From contig NZ_CP152342.1 in assembly GCF_045291395.1 (NCBI RefSeq), positions 5,084,001 to 5,148,000 of the forward strand: 64,000 bases of DNA. Reading direction: 5' to 3'. This document shows, in pieces, positions 52,005 through 61,097 of the stretch; the first letter of the stretch is position 1; each line of letters opens with the position of its first letter. This stretch comes from MR-S7 sp000400995 (GTDB lineage: Bacteria; Pseudomonadota; Gammaproteobacteria; Burkholderiales; Burkholderiaceae_C). The notes beneath the pieces were generated by a model. That model worked only from the letters and a program-made list of their open reading frames with translations. It did not search any database and was not told the origin of the DNA. The position numbers and the translations under genes were made by a program.

Positions 52005-52762
52005 GGCGCCTGCCCGCTGCTCCAGAGGTCTTCCAGCGTCATCTTGTCGCGCAGCGTGTCCATGGGGCGCCAGAAGCCGTCGTGCTGCCAGGCCATGAGC
52101 TGGTCTTGCGCGATGAGGCGCTGCACCGGGCGGTCTTCCCAGGCGCTGGCGTCGCCGTCGATCAGGTCGATCACCCGGGGCGAGAGCACGAAGTAGCCGC
52201 CGTTGATGAGGCCGCCGTCGCCCATGGGCTTTTCCACGAAGGCGGTGACGGATTGGTCCGCGATGTTCAGCGCGCCGAAGCGCCCTGGCGGCGCCACGGC
52301 GGCGATGGTAGCCAGCCGCCCGTGCGCGCGGTGGAAGGCGAGCTGCGCGCCGATGTCGATGTCGGACACGCCGTCGCCGTAGGTGAAGCAGAACAGCTCC
52401 TCGTCCTCGACGTAGCGGCGCACGCGCCTGAGGCGCCCGCCGGTCTGCGTTTCCTCGCCCGTATCGACCAGCGTGACCCGCCAAGGCTCCGCATGGCGTT
52501 CGTGGATTTCCATGCGGTTGTGGGCGATGTCGAAGGTGACGTCGGAGGTGTGCAGGAAGTAGTTGGCGAAATACTCCTTGATGATGTAGCCCATGTACCC
52601 GCAGCAGATGACGAAGTCATGCACGCCGTGGGTGGAGTAGCTCTTCATGATGTGCCACAGCAGGGGCTTGCCGCCGATGGTCACCATGGGCTTGGGCCGG
52701 GACATCGTTTCTTCGCTGATGCGGGTGCCGAGGCCGCCCGCCAGAATGACCGCTTTGACCAT
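51989..52762 (-). CDS. rfbF: Glucose-1-phosphate cytidylyltransferase (RfbF/DdhA)
   Basis: 257 residues. Nucleotide-binding signature AVILAGGLGTRISEET with RPKPMVTIGGKP, plus YGDGVSDID (metal aspartate) and NGGYFVLSP. It makes CDP-glucose from CTP and glucose-1-phosphate, the first step to CDP-3,6-dideoxyhexoses. It follows the large glycosyltransferase gene by 24 bp. Confidence 0.95.
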   Translation of the reverse strand: MVKAVILAGGLGTRISEETMSRPKPMVTIGGKPLLWHIMKSYSTHGVHDFVICCGYMGYIIKEYFANYFLHTSDVTFDIAHNRMEIHERHAEPWRVTLVDTGEETQTGGRLRRVRRYVEDEELFCFTYGDGVSDIDIGAQLAFHRAHGRLATIAAVAPPGRFGALNIADQSVTAFVEKPMGDGGLINGGYFVLSPRVIDLIDGDASAWEDRPVQRLIAQDQLMAWQHDGFWRPMDTLRDKMTLEDLWSSGQAPWKTW

Positions 52763-52786
52763 GTGTTGCCTCGTTGCTGGGCCCGA

Positions 52787-55700
52787 TTATTGGCCGGCCG
52801 GCGGCGCGAAGATCGCGCGGAACCAGTCCTCGGCATGGCGTTCGAGCGTGTAGCGGGCCTGCAGCCAGCCGTGCAGCGCCTGGCCCTGCGTGTGCCGGAA
52901 GCCGGCATCGGCGATCAGGCGGCCCAGCGCGTCGAGCCAGGCGCCGTCGTCGTCGGGCACACGCAGCACCGGCGGGTCGTCGGTCTGGTAGGGGTAGACG
53001 TCCGAGCACACCACCGGCCAGCCCATCGCGCCGTACTCCAGCAGCCGCAGGTTGCTCTTGCAGGCGTTGAAGGGGTTGTTCTCCAGCGGCGCGATGGCGA
53101 TGTCCAGATCCAGGCTGGCGAGCTTGGCCGGGTAGTCCTTGTACGAGACGAAGCCGTGGAATTCCTTCACGTAGGGCCGCAGCTCGTCCGGGCACATGCC
53201 CATGAACACCCAGTCCACCTCGCCCGCCAGCGCCTGCACCACGCGCTGCACCAGCCGCAGGTCGCCCAGGTGCTGGGCCGCGCCGGCCCAGCCGATGCGG
53301 ATGCGCTCGCCGGTGCGCGCAGGGCGCTGGAGCCCGCTCCAATGCCGCATGTCCAGCGCGTTGGGCACCAGGCGGATGTCCTTGCAGTAGGGCGCGTAGT
53401 AGTCGGCCAGCGGCTGGGTGGAAACGATCAGCCGGTCGCTCAGCGCCAGCGCCTGCACCGTGCGGGTGTGGCCCTCGCGCTGGCCGCTGCGGTAGGACGG
53501 GTGCGAGGAGGGCAGGTCCGACGCCAGGTCGTCCATCAGCTGCACGATGAAGGCCTGCGGGTGCGCCCGCCGGATGGCGCGCAGGTTGTCGATGTCCTGG
53601 TCCGAGGTGGAGTGCTGCACCACGATGCGGTCGGGCTGGAAGCGCGCCACGTCCAGCGGCGTGAGCACCCGGCGCGTGGTCTGGCCGGGCTTCTCGGGCT
53701 CGACCACGCAGGTTTCGGCCAGGCTGTGCAGCTGCACCGCGTCCAGCGGCTCGATCACGCGATACTGGCCCGAGCCGCTGCGCAGCGGTAGCGCCAGCAC
53801 GCGCGGGCGGGCCGGGATGTCCAGGCTCCAGGTGTTCACCATGTCGGTGTCGAGCGCGTAGGGCCGGTGGCCCGACAGGTGCTTGCTGTAGAGCGGGTGC
53901 TGGCCGGCGAAGCCAACCCAGCGGGTCTGCATGTAGCGCGACTCGTCCACGGCGGCCTGCGACAGCGCCAGCGCCTGCACCGGGTCGCGCCGCAGCGCCT
54001 TCAGCGTCATGCCGCCCATGTGCGCGGCGTTGGCGTGGGGCGTCCAGACCAGCCGCCAGCCGGCCTGCTGCAGACGGTAGCCCAGGTCGGCCACGGGCTG
54101 GAACAGCGGCGTGTGCACCTCGTCCAGCCCGCCGACGGCCAGCACGGCCGAGCGCCGCGCCATCCAGCACGAGCCATGCACGCCGGCCACGTCCTGCGCC
54201 ATTTGCAGACGGTTTAGGCAGCCGCGCTCGGGCACGCCCTGGCGCTCGCCGGTGTAGTTCAGCAGCAGCCCGTCGGCCCCGGCCAGGTGGGGCCCGGCCA
54301 CGACGAGCGGGTTGTCCTCCTGCTGCACCACCAGGCGCGGCGCGGCGATGGCGACGCTGCGCTCGGCGAACAGCCGGCGCAGCTCGGGCACGGCGTCGGC
54401 ATCCATCCACTCGATGTCGTCGTCGCAGACCAGCACCAGGTCATGGGCTGCGGCAGCCATCCCCAGGTTGATGCCGCGCGCGTGGCTGTAGGCTCCGCCG
54501 CCGCTGGCGATCAGGCGCAGCGGCAGCTCGGCGGCGTGGGGCCATTGCCGCACGAACTGCTCCATCGAGGGCAGGTCTTCGTCCTGCACCACCAGCAGCG
54601 CCTCGCCGATGCTGCCGGGGGCGCGCTGCACGCACGACAGCAGCAGCGAGCGCAGGTAGCCCTGCTGCTTGCCCGTGGGCACCAGCAGCGAGACGGGAGC
54701 GCCGTCGTCGGGGTAGCGCACGCGCCAGCAGCCCAGCAGGTCGCCGGCTTGCAGCGTGGTGCCGGGGTGCAGCAGTTGCAGCTCGGCCTGGGCGGCGGTG
54801 AATTCTTCTTCTTCCTGTCCTTCAGCCAGTTGCGGGGCCGCGTGGGAGAGCACCTTGTCCACGTAATGCACGCTGGCCGCGCCCTGGCGCGCGCCCAGGC
54901 GCAGCGCCAGGCGGTAGGCGCTGGCATAGCGGCCGTGGCCGGGCACGTCCTGCCAGGCGGCGGCGCGCACGGCCGCCACTCCGCCCAGGTAGTTGGTGCC
55001 GCGCAGCCATTCCACGTTGGCGCCGCCGGTGAATTGCGGCAGCGTCCGGCCGGGGGCCAGCGCCACGTCGTGCGCGGCATACACCATCTGGGCCCCGGGG
55101 TGGCGGCGGGCGGCCGCCAGCAGCTCGATCAGCGAATAGGGCTCCAGCCGGGTGCCGGCTTCGAGCAGCACCACCCATTCCTCCTTGCGCGGCGCGGCAG
55201 GCCAGGCATCGCCGGGGCCGACCCACTGCATGCCCTCGCCCAGTTCGCCGGGGGCGGGCAGGTCGGCGTGGATCACCACGCGGCCGGGCGGCAGCCAGCT
55301 CTTGCCCAGATCGTCCATGGCGTCGGCCAGTGCATCGGTGGGACGCCCGTGGCCGAAGATGTGCACGGTGGGCGGGCGCACCTGGCCCTTGGCCACCAGC
55401 TCGGCGCAGATGTCGCTGTAGATCTCGGTCGGCGTGGCCTTGGCTTTCCAGGCTTCGTAGTCGCGGCATATCCGGTCGATGGCCAGTTCGTCGGCACGGG
55501 CGGCGCGGCTGTGCGGCGAGGTGGGCAGCCAGGGCTCCACGGAATGCAGTTGCTGCGCGTTCCACGACTGCCGCTGGGGCAGCGCGGCGGCGGCGGCCTG
55601 CGTGGTCTCGATCAGGCGGGCCAGCAGCGGGGGGCCTGCGGCGTCAGCGCGTCCAGCGCATCGCGGAACGCCTGCGTGCCGTAGGGGCGCGCATCCAGCG

Positions 55701-56427
55701 GCGCGCCCAGGGTGTTCAGGTGCGTGCCCCAGGTGTCCATCGGGTGCTGGGGCGGGGTTTGCAACTGGTGGTCGTTGGCCACGTAGACCACCTGGCAGCC
55801 CAGCAGCCGCGCTTCGGTGGCGACGCTGCCGCCCGCGTAGGCGTAGACCACCTGCGCCTGGCTCAGCAGGTGCCAGCGCTCGTGCGTGCCCACGGGCTGC
55901 TCGGCGAAGGGGGAGATGTCCTGCAGCGCCACGTGTTCCGGCCGCAGCCGGTAGTGGCGGCTCGGGAAGTGGCCCGAATACACCAGCGCGGCGATGGGGC
56001 GCGGGCCCTGCCATGGCAGCGTCAGCAGCGCCGGGTCGAACCACGGCAGCGCGGCGCCCAGGGTCTGCGCCTCGCCCGTGGGCAGGGTGAAGTCCAGCCG
56101 GGCGAGCAGGTCCGGCGCATCCGGCTGCTGGATGGTGGGCGTGAAGCGCACCTGCAGACCGGGCAGCGAGCGTTCGCCCGCCTGCATCTGGATGCTGATC
56201 GGCGTCAGCCCCGCGAGGTAGTGCGAGGCCATCGCCGGGGGCGTGAGCAGCGGCGTCCACCACCCGCCATGCATCGCCACCGTATCCACCAGATACGCCG
56301 GGTAACCCGCCCGGTTGAGCTGGTGGCACAGCATGTGCAACTGTGCCGCATGCGGGGCGCCGTCGGTGAGCAGGTGCGGCGCGTGGATGTAATAGGGCGA
56401 GGGCAGGGCGGATGCGGGTGGATGCAT
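52787..56427 (-). pseudogene. Very large multidomain glycosyltransferase, frameshifted (paralogue of 39606-42976)
   Basis: From 56427 the first frame encodes an N-terminal domain (PYYIHAPHLLTDGAPHAAQL, matching the start of the gene at 39606). From about 55640 the second frame continues to 52787 with a GT2 domain (about residues 480-820; VSLLVPTGKQQGYLRSLLLS, LVLVCDDDIEWMDADAV) and a C-terminal GT4-like domain (RIGWAGAAQHLGDLRLVQRV, RLLEYGAMGWPVVCSDVYPY). The break lies at six G (55629-55634); one more base gives 1213 residues. ATG 56427 is preferred to GTG 56454. First gene of the operon after flagellin; probably a flagellin or surface-glycan sugar transferase. Confidence 0.8.
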
Positions 56428-56472
56428 GGCGTGGGGCGTGCCCTGGCGGAACACGGGTCGGTGAGTGGTATT

Positions 56473-56527
56473 GCTCCTGGTTTGATAGCCCCTTGCGCTT
56501 ATCCATCAAGCGCTGGATGCCATTTTG
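56473..56527 (+). repeat. Dispersed hairpin repeat, copy 13
   Basis: GCTCCTGGTTTGATAGC, then CTTGCGCTT, 7 nt, AAGCGCTGGATGCCATTTT. It is the only structure between the fliC stop (56535) and the first glycosyltransferase gene. Confidence 0.9.
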
Positions 56528-56534
56528 GCTTGTA

Positions 56535-57410
56535 TCAACTCTGGAGCAGTCTCAGCACATTCTGGGGCAACTGGTTGGCCTGGGCGATCATGGCGGTGCC
56601 GGCCTGCTGCAGGATCTGCGTGCGGCTCAGGTTGGCCGTCTCCTGAGCGAAGTCGGCATCCATGATGCGGCTGCGGGCCTGCGACTGGTTCTCCACCGCC
56701 GTGCGCAGGTACGAGATGGTGTTCTCGAAACGGCTTTGCAGCGCGCCCAGCGTGGCGCGGCGGCCGTTCACGGCGGACAGGGCGCCGTCCAGCGCCGAGA
56801 TGAGGGCGATGTTGCCGCTGGCCGCGCTGGTCACCAGGCCGGAGTTGGCGCCGCCCGCCGCCACGCCGCTGAAGGCGGCGTCGCCGTCCAGGCTGATGTC
56901 CGCGCTGCCGATGGTGATCTGGTTCTCGGCGCCGGCGTTGGCGCCCACCTGGAAGGTGTAGTCGGTCGTGGTGCGCAGGATGGACTCGCCGTTGAACTGG
57001 GTGGCGCTCAGCATGCGGTTGAGTTCCTTGCCCAACTGCTCGTATTCGTTGCTCAGCTTCTGGATGTCGCCGCCGGAGACGGCGCCGGAGCCGGTGGAGT
57101 TCGGCGCGTTCGACGCCTGGATCGCCAGCTCGCGCATGCGCTGCAGCATGTCGTTCATGGCCGAGAGGCCGCCTTCGGCCACCTGTGCCATGGAAATGGC
57201 GTCGCCCGCGTTGCGGATGGCGACGTTCATGCCGCGGATCTGGGTGTTCATGCGGTCGGCGATGGCCAGGCCGGCGGCGTCGTCCTTGGCGCTGTTGATG
57301 CGCAGGCCCGAGGACAGGCGCTGCATCGTCGTGCTCAGGCTGTTGGAGTTGGCGACGGTGTTGCGCTGGGCGTTCAGCGACGGGATGTTGGTGTTGATGA
57401 TCATGGACAT
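56535..57410 (-). CDS. fliC: Flagellin 1
   Basis: 291 residues, a short flagellin made almost only of the conserved D0/D1 ends: N-terminal MIINTNIPSLNAQRN and LSSGLRINSAKDDAAGLAIA; C-terminal NLSRTQILQQAGTAMIAQAN. The surface-exposed middle (about 145-200) is brief and rich in Ser, Thr and Gly, so the sites for O-glycosylation would be few. It is roughly 90 percent identical by eye to the second flagellin. No clear sigma-28 promoter was found upstream, and a terminator of fliD lies in that gap. The glycan operon follows directly. Confidence 0.95.
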   Translation of the reverse strand: MSMIINTNIPSLNAQRNTVANSNSLSTTMQRLSSGLRINSAKDDAAGLAIADRMNTQIRGMNVAIRNAGDAISMAQVAEGGLSAMNDMLQRMRELAIQASNAPNSTGSGAVSGGDIQKLSNEYEQLGKELNRMLSATQFNGESILRTTTDYTFQVGANAGAENQITIGSADISLDGDAAFSGVAAGGANSGLVTSAASGNIALISALDGALSAVNGRRATLGALQSRFENTISYLRTAVENQSQARSRIMDADFAQETANLSRTQILQQAGTAMIAQANQLPQNVLRLLQS

Positions 57411-57523
57411 GGGCGGATTCCTTCAGATGCGAAAGAGGTTTTTTCCACTCGGGCGCATGCGCTGTGCGGCTGCAGTGCCATGCACCATGTCTGCCGGGTG
57501 TTGGAGCAAATTCTGAAGGGGGC

Positions 57524-57558
57524 CCAAAAAACAAAAGCCCCGATGAACGGGGCTTTTT
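57524..57558 (-). terminator. Rho-independent terminator of fliD
   Basis: GCCCCG-5 nt-CGGGGC stem (57537-57542 / 57548-57553) with A/T tracts on both sides. On the minus strand it is followed by TTTTGTTTTTT. It lies 22 bp past the fliD stop, before flagellin 1. Confidence 0.85.
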
Positions 57559-57579
57559 GGGGCTAGTTCGGCTGCGGCA

Positions 57580-58959
57580 TCACTTGTTCCACTGGCCGAC
57601 CTGGGCGCTCAGGAAGGAGCTGAGCGAGCTCATGCTGGACATCTTGGCGTCCAGCGCCTGGTACTGCTTGAGCAGGTTCTGCTCGCGCTGCGTCAGGCGC
57701 AGCTCCATGGCCTCCACCGCGCTCTCGTTGCTCTTCTTCAGCGCTTCCAGCCCCTTGGTGCGGGTGGTGATGTCGCCGTTGACGCCGTTGGCGGCGAAGG
57801 CGAAATCGCGGATGCGCGTGATCAGGCCGTCGGTGGCGCCGTCGCCGGTGAGCACCCGCTCCAGCTTGGGCAGGTCGTTCAAGGCGGCATCGAGCTTGGA
57901 GTCGTTCAGCGACAGCGTGGGGTTCTTGAAGCTGCTGTCGAGCTTCATCTCCAGGCCCAGCGAGGCGAGGGTCGCGCCATCGAGCCCGGATTGCTGCATC
58001 AGGCTGCTCATCGCGTTTTGCAGGCTGCGCACGGTGCTGTCGCCCTGCAGGGGCTGGCTGGTCTTGCTGTCCGTGTCGTAGGCCGTCAGGTTGCGCAGCA
58101 GCGAATTGAGCTTGTTGAAGGCTTCCTGGAAGGACTTGAGCTTGCCCTTGATGGCGTCCTTGTCGGAGCCGACCGAAATCTCGACGGGGGATGTGGTGGG
58201 CTTCAGCAGGTTCAGCGTCACGCCCGGCACCACGTCCTTGACCGTGTTGGAGGCAGAGGTGACGGTCATGCCGTTGATGACGAATTCGGCATCGACGGCT
58301 GCGGTGCGCTCCATGGCCTGCCCGTCCAGGCTGGACAGCGCGCCGCCGCCCGATGCCGACATGGAGAAACCGTTCTCCTCACCCGTCTCGGTGCTGCGCA
58401 CCAGCAGCCGCTCGCCCTGCCCGTCCTTGACCACCACGGCGGTGATGCCCGCGCCCGACTGGGTGATCTTGGCCGCCACGTCACCCAGCGTGTCGGTGGC
58501 GGAGATGGCGATGTTCACCGCGCCGCTGCTGTCTGCTGCGAAGCTGGTGCCCGCCGCGTCCCAGCGGCCTTTTTGCAGGGTGATCTGCCCATCGGCGCCC
58601 ATCGCGCTGCCGCTGGCGAAACTGCCCGACGCCAGCGATTGCGCCTTGGCAAGCCTGTTGACCTCCAGCGAGAAGCCGGCCGCCGTGGCCGCGCTCGTGG
58701 CCGAGCCGGTGACGAAGCTCTTGTCGCCGGTGGTGAACTGCTTGCCGCGCCAGGTGTCGAGATCGGTCAGGCCCTTGGCCGCGTCGTACAGCGCCGACAT
58801 GGCCGACTTGATCTGCCCGTAGGAGGAAATCTGGGTGCTGGTGCCGTTGATCTTGGCCTGGAGCAGGTCCAGGGGGCGGCGCTCCAGCTTCATCGTCTGC
58901 GTGATGATGCTGTCGACATTCAGACCGCTGCCGATGCCGAGGGATGAAAAGCCTGCCAT
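57580..58959 (-). CDS. fliD: Flagellar filament cap protein FliD (HAP2)
   Basis: 459 residues. GLGIGSGLNVDSIITQTMKL (3-22) and the C-terminal helical region (LRLTQREQNLLKQYQALDAK) are diagnostic. It caps the filament and folds incoming flagellin. It lies between the two flagellin genes, on the same strand, with terminators on both sides, so it is probably a single-gene unit. Flanking near-identical flagellins could recombine and delete it. Confidence 0.95.
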   Translation of the reverse strand: MAGFSSLGIGSGLNVDSIITQTMKLERRPLDLLQAKINGTSTQISSYGQIKSAMSALYDAAKGLTDLDTWRGKQFTTGDKSFVTGSATSAATAAGFSLEVNRLAKAQSLASGSFASGSAMGADGQITLQKGRWDAAGTSFAADSSGAVNIAISATDTLGDVAAKITQSGAGITAVVVKDGQGERLLVRSTETGEENGFSMSASGGGALSSLDGQAMERTAAVDAEFVINGMTVTSASNTVKDVVPGVTLNLLKPTTSPVEISVGSDKDAIKGKLKSFQEAFNKLNSLLRNLTAYDTDSKTSQPLQGDSTVRSLQNAMSSLMQQSGLDGATLASLGLEMKLDSSFKNPTLSLNDSKLDAALNDLPKLERVLTGDGATDGLITRIRDFAFAANGVNGDITTRTKGLEALKKSNESAVEAMELRLTQREQNLLKQYQALDAKMSSMSSLSSFLSAQVGQWNK

Positions 58960-59039
58960 GTCCTGGTCCTTTGCCGGTGGTTGGATGTGATTTTGCCGTT
59001 ATGCCACACGTTGAAGAAGGCCAAAAGCCCGAAAAGCGG

Positions 59040-59079
59040 AAAAAACCGAAGGGCCTGCTGGCCCCCCGGCTTCTTCGGA
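59040..59079 (-). terminator. Terminator after flagellin 2
   Basis: On the minus strand CCGAAG ... GGGCC-AGCA-GGCCC ... CTTCGG is followed by TTTTTT. It lies 24 bp past the flagellin 2 stop, upstream of fliD. Confidence 0.75.
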
Positions 59080-59102
59080 CTGCGCGGCCCGGAGGGCGGC
59101 GG

Positions 59103-59972
59103 TCAGCGCAGCAGCGACAGCACGCCTTGGGGCAACTGGTTGGCCTGGGCGATCATGGCGGTGCCGGCCTGCTGCAGGATCTGCGTGCGGCTCAGGTTGG
59201 CCGTTTCGGCGGCGAAGTCGGCGTCCATGATGCGGCTGCGGGCTTGCGACTGGTTTTCCACCGCCGTGCGCAGGTAGCTCACGGTGTTCTCGAAGCGGCT
59301 TTGCAGCGCGCCCAGCGTGGCGCGGCGGCCGTTCACGGCGGACAGGGCATTGTCCAGCGCCGAGATCACTGCGATGTTGCCGCTGGCCGCGCTGGTCACC
59401 AGGGCGGAATTGGTGCCCTGCGTCACGCCGCTGAAGGCGGTGTCGCCGTTCAGGCTGATGTCTCCGCTGTTGATGGTGATCTGGTTCTCGGCACCGGCAT
59501 TGGCACCCACCTGGAAGGTGTAGTTGCCGGTGGTTTGCAGGATCTGCTCGCCGTTGAACTGGGTGGCGCTCAGCATGCGGTTGAGTTCCTTGCCCAGCTG
59601 CTCGTATTCGTTGCTCAGCTTCTGGATGTCGCCGCCGGAGACGGCGCCGGAGCCGGTGGAGTTCGGCGCGTTCGAGGCCTGCACGGCGATGTCGCGCATG
59701 CGCTGCAGCATGTCGTTCATGGCCGAGAGGCCGCCTTCTGCCACCTGCGCCATGGAGATGGCGTCGCCCGCGTTGCGGATGGCGACGTTCATGCCGCGGA
59801 TCTGGGTGTTCATGCGGTCGGCGATGGCCAGGCCGGCGGCGTCGTCCTTGGCGCTGTTGATGCGCAGGCCCGAGGACAGGCGCTGCATCGTCGTGCTCAG
59901 GCTGTTGGACGACTGGATGGTGTTGCGCTGGGCATTCAGCGAAGCGATGTTGGAGTTGATGATCATCGACAT
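59103..59972 (-). CDS. Flagellin 2
   Basis: 289 residues, a paralogue of flagellin 1 with the same D0/D1 termini (MIINSNIASLNAQRNTIQSS; NQLPQGVLSLLR) and a slightly different short middle. A strong AAGGAG site precedes the start and a near-perfect sigma-28 promoter lies about 95-120 bp upstream, so this copy is the better candidate for the main filament protein. Terminator downstream. Together with flagellin 1 it forms an 870-bp direct repeat around fliD. Confidence 0.95.
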   Translation of the reverse strand: MSMIINSNIASLNAQRNTIQSSNSLSTTMQRLSSGLRINSAKDDAAGLAIADRMNTQIRGMNVAIRNAGDAISMAQVAEGGLSAMNDMLQRMRDIAVQASNAPNSTGSGAVSGGDIQKLSNEYEQLGKELNRMLSATQFNGEQILQTTGNYTFQVGANAGAENQITINSGDISLNGDTAFSGVTQGTNSALVTSAASGNIAVISALDNALSAVNGRRATLGALQSRFENTVSYLRTAVENQSQARSRIMDADFAAETANLSRTQILQQAGTAMIAQANQLPQGVLSLLR

Positions 59973-60065
59973 AAAAAGCTCCTTGGCAGTGGATCAGGGG
60001 TTTGCCCGGTGCCAGGGGTGCTTCTCTGCGCCTCTGGCGACGAGCCGTTGAGCTCGTTGTTCCTG

Positions 60066-60092
60066 TTATCGGGTGTTACAGGAAAAACTTTA
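60066..60092 (-). promoter_or_regulatory. Sigma-28 (FliA) promoter of flagellin 2
   Basis: On the minus strand TAAAGTTT, 11 nt, CCCGATAA. The -35 is a perfect match to the FliA consensus and the -10 differs at one base; spacing is exact. It drives the flagellin at 59103-59972. Confidence 0.9.
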
Positions 60093-60226
60093 GTCCCGCT
60101 CCAAAGCGTGGACTTGTCGGCGTTTTGGCGGGCTTATCGTCCCCTTGGAAGCGGCCCGGATAGGCCATCATTGGGGATGCCTTCGATGCCCGGGCATGCC
60201 TTGCTCACTTTTTTGCTTTGCGGGGC

Positions 60227-60253
60227 TTAATTTGGAAGCGAGATGGCCGATAA
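60227..60253 (+). promoter_or_regulatory. Sigma-28 (FliA) promoter of fliS-fliT
   Basis: TTAATTTG, 11 nt, GCCGATAA. The -10 is a perfect match and the -35 matches 5 of 8. It lies 37 bp before the fliS start codon. Confidence 0.8.
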
Positions 60254-60290
60254 GAGACAGAACACGGACAAGACAATGGAAGGATCTCGC

Positions 60291-60696
60291 ATGTACACCC
60301 CCCGGCGCCAGGGCCTCCGCCGCCGCTTACCGGCAGGTGGACTTGAATTCCCAGGTCTTGAGCGCATCGCCGCATGGCCTGATCGGTCTTCTGTATGCCG
60401 AATTGCGCTCCTGCCTGGTCGGCGCCAAGGGTGCGATCGAGCGGGGCGACGTGAACACCAAGGTGCGCCTGATCGACAAGTCCATGCGTCTGCTCGACGA
60501 GGGGCTGCTGGCCGGGCTGGACATGCGCGCCGGCGGCGAGCTGGCCGCCAACCTGCACCGGCTCTATTCCTACTGCCTGCTGCGCCTGACCCAGGCCAAC
60601 GCCCAGGGCGACGCCGCCATCGTCGAGGAAGTGCTGCGGGTGCTCCAGCCGGTCATGGATGGCTGGAACGAAATCGGGGGGCAGGCGCGTGCCTGA
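60291..60696 (+). pseudogene. fliS: Flagellin export chaperone FliS, frameshifted at codon 4-5
   Basis: ATG at 60291 (good GGAAGGA site upstream) begins MYTP, the usual FliS start. The body of the protein (ASAAAYRQVDLNSQVLSASP, HGLIGLLYAELRSCLVGAKG) is in another frame. The shift lies at six C (60298-60303); removing one C gives a 134-residue FliS, the normal size. FliS keeps flagellin soluble before export. No sensible start exists in the main frame downstream of the sigma-28 promoter, so the frameshift reading is preferred. FliT follows. Confidence 0.8.
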
Positions 60697-60706
60697 CCGC
60701 ACAGAT

Positions 60707-61030
60707 ATGGAAATGACCACCAGGAAGGCAGACCCCGGGATGCTGATCGACTTCTACAAGGCCATCGAGGAAAGCAGCGCCAAGATGCTGGAGGCCGCCA
60801 AACTGCGCGACTGGGACGGGGTGGTGCGCTACGAGGGGGCCTGCGCAGTGCTGATCGAGCAGCTGCGCTATACCTCGCAGCAACAGGAACTGTTGCCCGA
60901 GCACCGCAAGGAAAAGGCGCGCATCATGCAGCGCATCCTGCGCAACGACGCGCAGATCCGCATCCTGGCCGAGCCGTGGATGGCGCAGTTCGAGCACATG
61001 TTCGACGGGCAACCGCAGGTGATGCACTGA
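60707..61030 (+). CDS. fliT: FliT-like flagellar export chaperone
   Basis: 107 residues, mostly helical (YKAIEESSAKMLEAAKLRDW, KEKARIMQRILRNDAQIRIL). Size, helical character and position after fliS identify it as FliT, chaperone of FliD and, in enterics, an FlhDC antagonist. A GTG at 60689 overlapping the fliS stop is an alternative start. A terminator follows. Confidence 0.82.
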   Translation: MEMTTRKADPGMLIDFYKAIEESSAKMLEAAKLRDWDGVVRYEGACAVLIEQLRYTSQQQELLPEHRKEKARIMQRILRNDAQIRILAEPWMAQFEHMFDGQPQVMH

Positions 61031-61052
61031 GGGCGCCCGGGCGTATGCCTGT

Positions 61053-61090
61053 GAAAAAAGCCGGCACCGCGAGGTGGCCGGCTTTTATTT
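61053..61090. terminator. Bidirectional terminator between fliT and fliE
   Basis: AAAAAAGCCGGC(A)CC and GG(T)GGCCGGCTTTT pair around GCGA with one bulged base, with A-run and T-run on either side, so it can act on both strands at this convergent junction. Confidence 0.85.
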
Positions 61091-61097
61091 TATAGAT

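Larger units (their letters stand above)
59973..60290. other. Divergent late-flagellar promoter region
   Basis: This 318-bp gap between flagellin 2 (minus) and fliS (plus) holds two sigma-28 promoters pointing outward (60066-60092 minus, 60227-60253 plus). No convincing gene was seen; short frames in it lack ribosome-binding sites. Confidence 0.7.

Noticed and set aside
57411..57523. Sigma-28 promoter upstream of flagellin 1
   Set aside because: Best candidate (TCAGAATT, 11 nt, CCGGCAGA) matches the consensus too poorly in both boxes.
58960..59039. Sigma-54 promoter upstream of fliD (TGGCAT ... GGCA)
   Set aside because: The GG-GC spacing is wrong for a sigma-54 site.
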